Below, in pieces: positions 1-8,121 of a stretch of DNA of 14,973 bases (its first letter is position 1; the number at the start of each line of letters is the position of its first letter). The position numbers and the translations under genes are program-made. The notes beneath the pieces are model-generated. The model had not been told where the DNA came from. It worked only from the letters and a program-made list of their open reading frames with translations, and ran no database searches. This stretch comes from Bacteroidota bacterium (GTDB lineage: Bacteria; Bacteroidota; Ignavibacteria; Ignavibacteriales; Melioribacteraceae), in NCBI GenBank assembly GCA_023447335.1, contig JAEXOD010000216.1:1-14973 (forward strand), read 5' to 3'.

Positions 1-976
<976 letters not shown>

Positions 977-1066
977 ATTTTTTATATTTATTCAAAATAT
1001 CTTCTTTACAACTTTGAATTGTTTTTTCAAAAGCTTGCGTATTTTTCTTACCTCGTCTTTATTTTC

Positions 1067-1106
1067 CTAAAGGCTTTCCTTTAGTCACTCACTTTTTCAA
1101 AGAACA
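1067..1106 (-). promoter_or_regulatory. rRNA leader: boxA-like antitermination element and hairpin
   Basis: The minus-strand leader between promoter and 16S contains GTTCTTTGAAA (complement of 1095-1105), which resembles the boxA elements of rRNA leaders, where NusB/NusE-type antitermination factors bind. Just downstream is a perfect 7-bp hairpin, CTAAAGG-AAAG-CCTTTAG (1067-1084), which may play the boxB or processing role. The rest of the leader (977-1066 and 1107-1180) is AT-rich with no other clear signal. The boxA assignment rests on motif similarity and position. The hairpin is directly visible. Confidence 0.6.
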
Positions 1107-1184
1107 TCTATATAAAACTTGTAGGTCTTATCTGCGTTTCTTAATTTCAGTATTTAATGAACATGTCTTAAAAAATGACAGACT

Positions 1185-1285
1185 CAAAATTAATACTATT
1201 TTTTCCAGAAAGCAAGTACTTTTTTCAAAAAAGTTTTATTTTTTTGTTTTTTTCTTTAAAAATCACGTTTTTCTTCATTTTTTGC
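1185..1285 (-). promoter_or_regulatory. Candidate rRNA operon promoter with AT-rich upstream element
   Basis: On the minus strand there is TTG (complement of 1213-1215), 20 bases, then TAATTTTG (complement of 1185-1192). This fits the Bacteroidota primary-sigma pattern TTG-N19-21-TAnnTTTG. Transcription would start near 1180, giving a leader of about 200 nt before mature 16S. Immediately upstream, 1216-1285 is dominated by long A/T tracts, consistent with an UP-like element. Another TAATTTTG on the same strand (1348-1355) has no TTG at the right distance. The stretch 1286-1528 is AT-rich with nothing else I can support. The match is by eye; the start site is inferred. Confidence 0.55.
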
Positions 1286-1528
1286 GGGGAATAATGAAAT
1301 GCACAACTCATTATTTCAGTTATACACCTTAATTTTCGCTTTTCTATCAAAATTACTAATAATTCATTGATTTATTTTAATAGTCACTAGTATTTCCGTT
1401 AAAAATAATTCTTAATTTTATTATCTCTGTCAATTTTATACTTTCGTATTAACTTTGTTTTACAAAATACGTCTTCTATTACATATTATTTGCTATATTT
1501 TTGTATCAGCCATGTAAATCTAGTTTTT

Positions 1529-1976
1529 ATCCTGTTAATCCTGGTTCTAAATAATATTCTACATTGTAGCCAATCTCTGAAGGAATTGGCTAAATTTAAA
1601 CCTAATAAATAACTTAATGTATATTTATGATAACCAATTTTTACCATATATAGATTTTTTAATATCATTCATAGTGGATATAAACTTAGCGTTTAGATTT
1701 CTAAAAAGCATTCATTAACATACTTTATTATTTTATACAATAATTTGTTAATCCTGTTAATCCTGGTACTAAATAATATTCTTCCTTGAAGCCAATCCCT
1801 GAAGGAATTGGCTAAATTTAAACCTAATAAATAACTTAATGTATATTTATGATAACCAATTTTTACCATATATAGATTTTTTTTAATATCATTCATTGTG
1901 GATATAAACTTAGTGTTTAGATTTCTAAAAAGCATTCATTAACATACTTTATTATTTTATACAATAATTTGTTAAT
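1529..1976. repeat. Tandem duplication, two copies of about 222 bp
   Basis: Copy 1 spans about 1529-1750 and copy 2 about 1751-1976. They align end to end with roughly seven substitutions and one 2-bp indel (six versus eight T's near 1656 and 1878). Each copy opens with ATCCTGTTAATCCTGG, then an imperfect inverted repeat GCCAAT...ATTGGC (1569-1590 and 1791-1812), then AT-rich sequence ending TTTTATACAATAATTTG. Minus-strand open frames of 60 and 80 codons cross the copies and share a segment beginning MVKIGYHKYTL. Differences change residues and the indel shifts the frame, so I read these as repeat-derived and not genes. The high identity suggests a recent duplication. Confidence 0.85.
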
Positions 1977-2106
1977 CCTGTTAATCTGCCTTTAATCCTG
2001 TTAATCCTGGTTCAAAAACACCAAAATCGACTACTAATTATTAAATAGTCTATACTCTTATAACCATTTCCTGTAAATCCCGGTTTTATCCTGAAAGACT
2101 CGGTTC
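1971..2106. repeat. Cluster of degenerate TCCTG-AATCCTGG-type short repeats
   Basis: After the tandem copies the motif recurs: GTTAATCCTGTTAATC at 1971-1986, TTAATCCTGTTAATCCTGG at 1992-2010 (followed by TTC), and a degraded double copy at 2068-2106 containing TTCCTGTAAATCCCGG and TATCCTGAAAGACTCGG. The core is a roughly 8-9-base period of (T/A)ATCCTG(T/A). The same motif returns at the far end of the window (14529-14880). No gene lies between 2107 and the receptor start at 2295, and no convincing promoter for that gene could be assigned there. Confidence 0.75.
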
Positions 2107-2294
2107 AAAAACCCAATATTTATTATTAAGATAACTGCATTCTCATTATATTTCATTAAAATCCTGCTTCCAAATTCATTTAATCTCCTTTGTACTATTT
2201 TCGTTTTAGCCCCATAATTATATCCTTTGATATTATTATTTAGTTATCTAATTTTACATCTTGTATTTTTTATTATAAATAATGATTAGGTGAT

Positions 2295-4541
2295 ATGTTA
2301 AAAAAGGAACGTTATTCTTATCAAAATGACTTGGTTTGCTTATTTGTTTTTCTAATTTTGTTTGTTTCACAAACTATTAACGCACAAGAAAAATATGGAA
2401 GTGTTCGTGGTTTTGTAACGGATTCGACAAGCGGTGAACCAATTGCCTTTGCAAATTTAATTATTAAAGGCACTAACAGCGGAGCTTCTTCAAATACACG
2501 AGGATATTATTATATACCCGCAGTAAGCGAGGGTGAAAAAATATTAAAAGTTTCGTATTTGGGATATAAGACTACTGAAATTAGATTTTTAAGCAAAAAG
2601 GGTTCAATAACGCAAATAGATATACGATTAGTCCCTTCAAATATCCAAATGCAAGAAGTTTCGGTAATAGCCGAAAAACCGAGAGAAAACGAACCGGATT
2701 TAGGTTTGCAAAAGATATCTATTAAAGAGATTAATATGCACCCGGCAGGTTTTGAGGCTGATATATTTAGGGTAATTCAAACATCTGCCGGTGTAAACTC
2801 AACAGGTGATGTTACTTCAAAATATTATGTGCGCGGCGGTAATAGCGATCAAAATGCGGTTTTACTTAACGGCGGTACTATTTATAATCCCTTCCATGCA
2901 CTCGGAATTTTTAGCGTTATCGATCCCGAAATAATTAACGTAATGGAATTTTTTAAAGGCGGTTTTTCTCCTAAATACGGAAGTAGATTATCTTCTATAT
3001 TAAACATTGTTACCAGAGACGGTAATAAAAATTCGTATCATGCAACAGCTCAATCAAGTCTAATAAGCGGTAAACTCGCCCTTGAAGGACCAATTCCTAA
3101 CGGTTCGTTTTTAGTTACCGGAAGAAAAAGCTATTATCCTAAAATGTTAAAAAAATATTTAAATGATAAAGAAGTACCATTCGATTTTTATGACATATCA
3201 TTTAAAACAAATTACAATAGTTCCATATTAGATAATAATAGCAAGTTTGTTATTCATGGTTTTTTTAGCGGTGATGAAGTAAATAATGACGATCCGACTC
3301 TTGAAGATTATAAATTAAACAACTCTATAATAGGATTTAACTGGCATAAAGTATGGGGAAGTCCTTTGTTTTCAGTTATAACATTTAACTTCAGCCAATT
3401 TGATGCCGAATTGAATCCAAACTTTAGTAAATCTAAACCACGTAAGAACAAATTAACTGATATTAGCAGTGATTGGAATTTTACTTATGTGTACGAAGCT
3501 AAAGACGAGCTTGAATTCGGTGTGCAAAATAAAGTAATTTCAACAGAACTTAGCATGGAAAACTTAAACGGTTATAAAATTAATTCCGAAGATACCGGCT
3601 GGGATTTAAGTTTTTACTTAAATTATAGATTTTACAGATGGGAAAATGTCGGATTAGATTTAGGTTTAAGAAGTAAACTTGTCGGAATTACAAAAAAACG
3701 TCCGTTTTTATTTGAACCCAGAATTAGCGGAACTTGGATATTAACTCCCGGTTTTTCCATTAAAGGAGTAATTGGAAGATATTCTCAAGAATTGACAACT
3801 ATAACCGATGAGAGTGAATTAATTTCAGTTTTTGAACCATGGGTAATTATTCCGGATTACTTAGCAGCTCCCGAAGCAACTCACTTTATATTAGGCTTTG
3901 AAGTTACACCTTTTGAGAACACAAAATTTGAAGTAGAAGGTTATTATAAGGACTTGGTAAACTTAGCAGAAATCAATTCTAAAAAAACTCTTTCCACACA
4001 AAACGACTATGTGAATGTTACAGGCGAAGCATACGGATTGGAATCCAATTTCTCAATTCAATATAGCGGTGTATTTTTTAAAACATCATACGCATTAAGC
4101 TGGGCTTACAAAACATTGAACAATAAAAAATATTTTCCGAGGTATGATACAAGACATAACTTGTCCGTATTATTAAGTATGGATTTGGGAAGTGGTTGGG
4201 TTGCAAATGCTAACTGGGCTTTTAAAACCGGAATGCCTTTTACACCTATTGCCGGATATTATGATCAACTTCAAATAGATCCTTTCAACTCAGGAACAGA
4301 TATTAGTTTTTTACCGATAATTTTTTGGGGTGATAAAAATTCTCAACGTTTACCGGTATATCACCGTTTAGATTTAAGTATCAACAAAAAAATAGATTTG
4401 CAGTATTTTAAATTAGAGATTGGTGCAAGTGTAATTAACGCTTACAATAGAAACAATATTTATTACTTCGATACCAAAACCGGTAAAAAGGTAAATATGA
4501 TCCCTATTTTACCTTCAATTTTTGCAAAGGTGGAACTATGA
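2295..4541 (+). CDS. TonB-dependent outer-membrane receptor with carboxypeptidase-regulatory-like N-terminus
   Basis: 748-residue outer-membrane transporter, powered by TonB-ExbBD across the periplasm; the ligand cannot be told from sequence. A signal peptide covers about residues 1-30 (hydrophobic LFVFLILFV, likely cleavage after INA). Residues about 35-112 form a carboxypeptidase-regulatory-like beta domain (VRGFVTDSTSGEPIAFANL, then VSYLGYKTTEI). EVSVIAEKP at 121-129 resembles a TonB box. The plug spans about 140-243 (YVRGGNSDQNAVLLNGG, then VMEFFKGGFSPKYGSRLSS). The remainder is a beta-barrel rich in aromatic alternating strands. It is shorter than SusC-type receptors (about 1000 residues). 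The ATG at 2295 is preceded by AGGTGA at 2288-2293, closer than usual, but no other early Met exists. It overlaps the next gene by four bases, and such receptor/lipoprotein pairs are usual in Bacteroidota. Confidence 0.92.
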   Translation: MLKKERYSYQNDLVCLFVFLILFVSQTINAQEKYGSVRGFVTDSTSGEPIAFANLIIKGTNSGASSNTRGYYYIPAVSEGEKILKVSYLGYKTTEIRFLSKKGSITQIDIRLVPSNIQMQEVSVIAEKPRENEPDLGLQKISIKEINMHPAGFEADIFRVIQTSAGVNSTGDVTSKYYVRGGNSDQNAVLLNGGTIYNPFHALGIFSVIDPEIINVMEFFKGGFSPKYGSRLSSILNIVTRDGNKNSYHATAQSSLISGKLALEGPIPNGSFLVTGRKSYYPKMLKKYLNDKEVPFDFYDISFKTNYNSSILDNNSKFVIHGFFSGDEVNNDDPTLEDYKLNNSIIGFNWHKVWGSPLFSVITFNFSQFDAELNPNFSKSKPRKNKLTDISSDWNFTYVYEAKDELEFGVQNKVISTELSMENLNGYKINSEDTGWDLSFYLNYRFYRWENVGLDLGLRSKLVGITKKRPFLFEPRISGTWILTPGFSIKGVIGRYSQELTTITDESELISVFEPWVIIPDYLAAPEATHFILGFEVTPFENTKFEVEGYYKDLVNLAEINSKKTLSTQNDYVNVTGEAYGLESNFSIQYSGVFFKTSYALSWAYKTLNNKKYFPRYDTRHNLSVLLSMDLGSGWVANANWAFKTGMPFTPIAGYYDQLQIDPFNSGTDISFLPIIFWGDKNSQRLPVYHRLDLSINKKIDLQYFKLEIGASVINAYNRNNIYYFDTKTGKKVNMIPILPSIFAKVEL

Positions 4542-5530
4542 AAAACTTAATTATAAAGACTTTAATTATACCTATTATTTTATTTTCAATTTATGGCTGT
4601 GAAGAAAACTTTAGCCCAAAAACCGAAAAAAAAGAAGCACTATTTTTATATTCATTTTTAAAAGCAAATGACGCTCCCCCTCCTGCACCGGCTATTAAAC
4701 AGGTAGTAGTAATTACAAAAGTGTATGACGTGGACGGATTTGATCCGATGTTAAATACTATTGATCCCACAATTAAAGATGCTTTAGTATCTTTAACCAT
4801 TGACAATCATTTAAATACTTTAACTTTGGATTCGGTTGCAACAGATTACCAAAATCGTAGGCAGCAGTATTTTTATTCAACTTATGCAAGCGTCCAATCT
4901 TACGATTCTTTAATAGTTTCTGCAAAACTTTCAAACGGAAAAACATTAACCGGAAAAACTCGCTCCCCGAAATATTTAAATTTTGAATTTTCTTATCCCT
5001 ACAATCATGGCTTTACAACTAATCTTAATCAAGTTATACCTGTTTATAGTTGGACAATAACATGGTACAATAATAATCCGATGCACTTATTATTTCCGAG
5101 AATGCTTATTAAATATCAACAAAATATCAATGGTACAAAAGTAACCAAGTCAATAGTAGTACCTACTTCAATGATTGATAGAAACGGGGCAAAAGAGCCA
5201 TATTATACGGAATACATGAAATCAAATAGTGTAAGCTACAATTTTGATGCAGTAGATTATGCAATGACAAAATTATCTGAAGGAAATCCAAATAAATCAG
5301 ATTACACTTTATTAGGTTTATATTTTGATATTGTTGAGTTAGACCTTCCATTAACCAACTACTATTCAGCTACAAACGGATACTTGGACGCTTACTCAAT
5401 TCGTTCCGATGCAAATATTTATTCTAATATTAGCGGTGGATACGGAGTTTTTGGCTCTATGTTTACTAGCAGCTTTTATAAAGAACTTGATAAAACTTAT
5501 GTAGAATCTTTCGGATATCAGAAATTTTAA
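4538..5530 (+). CDS. DUF4249-like outer-membrane lipoprotein partner of the receptor
   Basis: 330-residue predicted lipoprotein. The N-terminus MKNLIIKTLIIPIILFSIYGC has a Lys-containing start, a hydrophobic core and a lipobox-like IYGC, with Cys21 as the lipidation site. After a proline-rich linker (APPPAPA, about 46-52) come beta-rich segments: VVVITKVYDVDGFDP, then IKDALVSLTIDN, then YDSLIVSAKLSNGKTLTGKT. The order 'variable/value, polar loop, GKT(Y/L)T' resembles DUF4249 lipoproteins, which commonly sit directly downstream of TonB-dependent receptors in Bacteroidota. The family call is by recall, not by search. The start overlaps the receptor stop (ATGA at 4538-4541) and has an SD, AAAGGTGG at 4526-4533, so translation is probably coupled. 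It likely sits at the outer membrane and helps capture or hand over ligand to the receptor; this role is inferred. Confidence 0.75.
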   Translation: MKNLIIKTLIIPIILFSIYGCEENFSPKTEKKEALFLYSFLKANDAPPPAPAIKQVVVITKVYDVDGFDPMLNTIDPTIKDALVSLTIDNHLNTLTLDSVATDYQNRRQQYFYSTYASVQSYDSLIVSAKLSNGKTLTGKTRSPKYLNFEFSYPYNHGFTTNLNQVIPVYSWTITWYNNNPMHLLFPRMLIKYQQNINGTKVTKSIVVPTSMIDRNGAKEPYYTEYMKSNSVSYNFDAVDYAMTKLSEGNPNKSDYTLLGLYFDIVELDLPLTNYYSATNGYLDAYSIRSDANIYSNISGGYGVFGSMFTSSFYKELDKTYVESFGYQKF

Positions 5531-5543
5531 TTTTCACAAAAAC

Positions 5544-5581
5544 AAAAAGGGGAATATTTTTTATAATTATTCCCCTTTTTT
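5544..5581. terminator. Strong bidirectional intrinsic terminator between convergent genes
   Basis: A perfect 13-bp inverted repeat, AAAAAGGGGAATA (5544-5556) and TATTCCCCTTTTT (5568-5580), flanks an AT loop. It has a T-run on the plus side and, by complement, a T-run on the minus side. It lies 14 bases after the lipoprotein stop and just past the end of the convergent 109-residue gene, so it can serve both transcripts. Confidence 0.9.
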
Positions 5582-5591
5582 GAATTATATT

Positions 5592-5921
5592 TTATAATAA
5601 CATATTTACTAATGCACCTGCACTACTCGGCAACTTTTGTCCTTCCTTTTTTTGATAAATTCTAACCGCATTATTTATCCATATTCGATCGGCAAAAAAG
5701 TTTTTGATTTTAAAGTAATATTCCCCTTCTTGCGATATAGAAATATCATAATTAAAATTAAAACTAACCGGTTTTTCTTCTCCTCGTAAATTTAAATTAC
5801 CCTCTAAATATCTATTTGATTTATCAAACTTAGTTAATTGAACAATGCCGATATCTTCCGATATTTGGGAGTTTATAAACCCTTGCAGCATTGTTTTAGC
5901 CATATTATCAAACATTCCCAT
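5592..5921 (-). CDS. Unrecognised 109-residue protein
   Basis: I do not recognise a family. The start at 5921 is supported by AAGGA (complement of 5929-5933) seven bases upstream; a second Met follows at codon 3. The protein begins with a short amphipathic helix (MFDNMAKTMLQGFINSQIS) and continues with alternating strand-like segments (IGIVQLTKFD, YLEGNLNLRGEEKPVSFNFNYDISI, EYYFKIKNFFADRIWINNAVRIY), suggesting a small beta-barrel or sandwich with an N-terminal helix. It has no signal peptide, transmembrane segment or Cys. It is probably cytoplasmic or peripherally membrane-associated. It is transcribed in the same direction as dnaX but 322 bases downstream, so it is likely a separate unit, ended by the shared terminator at 5544-5581. 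A clear SD and a sensible composition argue that it is a real gene. Confidence 0.65.
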   Translation of the reverse strand: MGMFDNMAKTMLQGFINSQISEDIGIVQLTKFDKSNRYLEGNLNLRGEEKPVSFNFNYDISISQEGEYYFKIKNFFADRIWINNAVRIYQKKEGQKLPSSAGALVNMLL

Positions 5922-6243
5922 AAGCTTTTCCTTAAAAAATTTTATTTTAAATAAATTAAATTTTTATTAAACAGATATCTCATATCCGATGTAACTTAAA
6001 AAGTATTAAGGATAAAATGTATAAAAAGAAGGAATTCTTTTAGTTTTGTAATCTAAAGTTTTCCGTTTTTATACAGTATATTATTGTAAAACAAATACTA
6101 ATTTCAAATTATCGGCAAAAATTGCAACTATATTTCACATTAATTTATGTAAATTACTCTAAAATTTTTACAAAATTTATTACTATTAAGCCGAATCTAA
6201 AACAAAACTATATTTTCATTTGTCCCGATTTTTAATAAAATCT
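5922..6243. other. AT-rich intergenic region downstream of dnaX
   Basis: 322 bases without a supportable gene. It should hold the promoter of the 109-residue gene. A TAGTTTTG element occurs on the minus strand (complement of 6203-6210) but lacks a TTG at the expected distance, so I do not call it. No hairpin plus U-tract could be found directly after the dnaX stop. Confidence 0.5.
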
Positions 6244-7590
6244 TTACTTCATCTCCCTGCCGCCCAACACTTTAATAATAGACTTTACAACCGGTGAATC
6301 ATTTTCTCTTTCGGCAATAAACTCTTGTTTATCCGTAAATGTTACATTGGGTTTTATAGAAGGTTTTGCCGTTTCTATAATCGGCTCGGTAATTACTGGG
6401 GCTATTATAGGAGGATTAACCGATTGCTGTGTATTATTATAAACAACATTTTTAATAACACCTTTTTCGTTAATTGTGTTGATTAAGTCCGTAATCGTAG
6501 TCGATTTTTCAAAACCGACTAATTGAAATAATGCAACTTCCAGTTTTAGTTTCGGATGTGAGGAATTTTTAATATCATATTGTGTTTTATTAATAAAAGT
6601 TAAAATTCTAATTAAATCAGCTTCCGAAAAAGAATCGACGTATTTTAAATAAGCTTGTTTAATTACTTCGGAACTTTCAATTAAATCGGTTTTTCTACTT
6701 ATTCTTAACACCATAAAATTTCTAAAATGTTCTAATAAACCGTTTAAGAAGTCAGTCAAATTCCAGCCGTTATTATAAATAGTTTCGGTAACTTCCAATA
6801 CTTTTGAAAAATCTTTATAGATAATAGAATCAGAAACGTCAAAATAAATTTGATCATCAATTAAATTAAGCATGCTTGTTATCAAATCTTTGGTAATTTT
6901 ATTACCGCAAAAAGAAACAACTTGATCAAATAAACTTTGTGCATCTCTTAAAGCACCGTCTGCACGTTTAGCAATTAACGTTAAAGACTGGTCATCAATT
7001 TCAATTCCTTCGGCAGTTGCAATTTTTAAAAGTAAGGTTTTAGTATCTTTTAATTCTACTCTTCTAAAATCAAACCTTTGACATCTTGAAATAATGGTCA
7101 ACGGAACTTTATGAATATCTGTAGTAGCAAAAATGAACACAACATGATCCGGCGGCTCTTCTAATGTTTTTAACAAAGCATTAAAAGATTCTACCGTTAA
7201 CATATGAACTTCATCTATAATGTAAATTTTATATTTTCCTTTTGCCGGGGTATATTTTACGGCTTCACGAATTGCTCTAATTTCCTCAATTCTTCTATTT
7301 GATGCGCCGTCAATTTCGAATACGTCAAGAATCGTATTATCCATAAAATCCTTACACATATCACATTCGTTACAAGGTTCGCCATCTTTCGGGTTTAAGC
7401 AATTCAGCCTTTTTGCCAATATTCTTGCGGTAGTTGTTTTACCTATACCTCTGGGACCTGTAAACATGTAAGCATGTGCAATTCTACCGTTAGCGAGGGC
7501 ATTTTTTAATGTTGTAGATATATGTTCTTGCCCTACAACTTCGCTAAAAGTTTGAGGACGCCATTTACGTGCCGTAACAACAAAAGCCAT
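6244..7590 (-). CDS. dnaX: DNA polymerase III clamp-loader subunit gamma/tau (short form)
   Basis: 448-residue AAA+ clamp-loader ATPase that loads the beta sliding clamp on primed DNA within the replisome. Visible motifs: N-terminal RKWRPQTFSEVVGQEH; Walker A GPRGIGKTT (residues 45-53); a zinc module with Cys64, Cys73, Cys76 and Cys79; Walker B IIDEVHM (124-130); FNALLKTLEEPP; and the SRC arginine-finger motif at 168-170. Domain III follows to about residue 360, then a low-complexity proline-rich linker and a short end, SPVVKSIIKVLGGREM. It is shorter than E. coli tau (643) and close to gamma (431), so it may lack the tau regions that bind DnaB and Pol III alpha. No A-rich slippery frameshift site is seen near the 3' end. 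The start has AGAGGA (complement of 7595-7600) four bases upstream. The gene follows the sulfoxide reductase by 13 bases. Confidence 0.95.
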   Translation of the reverse strand: MAFVVTARKWRPQTFSEVVGQEHISTTLKNALANGRIAHAYMFTGPRGIGKTTTARILAKRLNCLNPKDGEPCNECDMCKDFMDNTILDVFEIDGASNRRIEEIRAIREAVKYTPAKGKYKIYIIDEVHMLTVESFNALLKTLEEPPDHVVFIFATTDIHKVPLTIISRCQRFDFRRVELKDTKTLLLKIATAEGIEIDDQSLTLIAKRADGALRDAQSLFDQVVSFCGNKITKDLITSMLNLIDDQIYFDVSDSIIYKDFSKVLEVTETIYNNGWNLTDFLNGLLEHFRNFMVLRISRKTDLIESSEVIKQAYLKYVDSFSEADLIRILTFINKTQYDIKNSSHPKLKLEVALFQLVGFEKSTTITDLINTINEKGVIKNVVYNNTQQSVNPPIIAPVITEPIIETAKPSIKPNVTFTDKQEFIAERENDSPVVKSIIKVLGGREMK

Positions 7591-7603
7591 TAATTCCTCT
7601 AAA

Positions 7604-8113
7604 TTAACTTAATATAAATGAATCTAAATCTAAATTGGTTTTAATTAAATCCGCCAACAATTCAAGATACTTTTTATCTGTATCGTTATAGGCAGCAAGT
7701 TTATAACTATCCATATCCAAAACAGCAAACAATTTTCCGTTAAACAAAATCGGTACCACTATCTCGGATCTTGACCCACTATCGCAGGCAATATGTCCTT
7801 CAAATTTTTCTACATCCGGCACAATTACCGTGCTTAACTTTGTTGCTGCCGTTCCGCAAACCCCTTTATCAACGGGAATTTGAGTACAAGCTACTTTACC
7901 TTGAAATGGTCCAAGATAGAGGACTTCATTTTGGAAAAAGTAAAAACCTACCCAGCTAATTTTTTCGAATGTTTGATTTAACAAAGCACAAATATTAGAT
8001 AAACCCGTAACAACCGGTTCATGTTTATTAATTAAATATTCTGCATGTTTTAGTACAAGTTTATATTTTTCTTCGTCAGAAAGATCCAAAGAAATATTTA
8101 TTTCTTCTGCCAT
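7604..8113 (-). CDS. msrC: Free methionine-(R)-sulfoxide reductase, GAF-domain type
   Basis: 169-residue GAF-domain enzyme that reduces free L-methionine-(R)-sulfoxide to methionine with thioredoxin-type electrons in the cytoplasm. The signature is complete: ISWVGFYF (52-59), LYLGPFQGKVACTQI (65-79), GVCGTAA (84-90), VPDVEKFEGHIACDSGSRSE (98-117), IVVPI. Cys76, Cys86 and Cys110 have the same spacing (10 and 24) as Cys84, Cys94 and Cys118 of the E. coli enzyme, so the enzyme is probably active. The start at 8113 has AGGTG (complement of 8119-8123) five bases upstream, and that SD overlaps the TAG stop of lon (8122-8124), favouring translational coupling. It sits between lon and dnaX in one apparent operon, fitting an oxidative-damage and proteostasis theme. 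Confidence 0.93.
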   Translation of the reverse strand: MAEEINISLDLSDEEKYKLVLKHAEYLINKHEPVVTGLSNICALLNQTFEKISWVGFYFFQNEVLYLGPFQGKVACTQIPVDKGVCGTAATKLSTVIVPDVEKFEGHIACDSGSRSEIVVPILFNGKLFAVLDMDSYKLAAYNDTDKKYLELLADLIKTNLDLDSFILS

Positions 8114-8121
8114 CTAAGCAC

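Noticed and set aside
1348..1355. Second TAATTTTG element as an additional rRNA promoter
   Set aside because: No TTG occurs about 20 bases upstream on the minus strand.
1486..1935. Two minus-strand open frames of 60 and 80 codons sharing a common segment
   Set aside because: They are produced by the 222-bp tandem repeat. The differences change residues, an indel shifts the frame at the 5' side, and neither has a ribosome site.
7500..7515. Run of six A's in dnaX as a programmed frameshift site
   Set aside because: It lies near the N-terminal coding end, where a shift would destroy the ATPase. Slippery sites making gamma occur after domain III.
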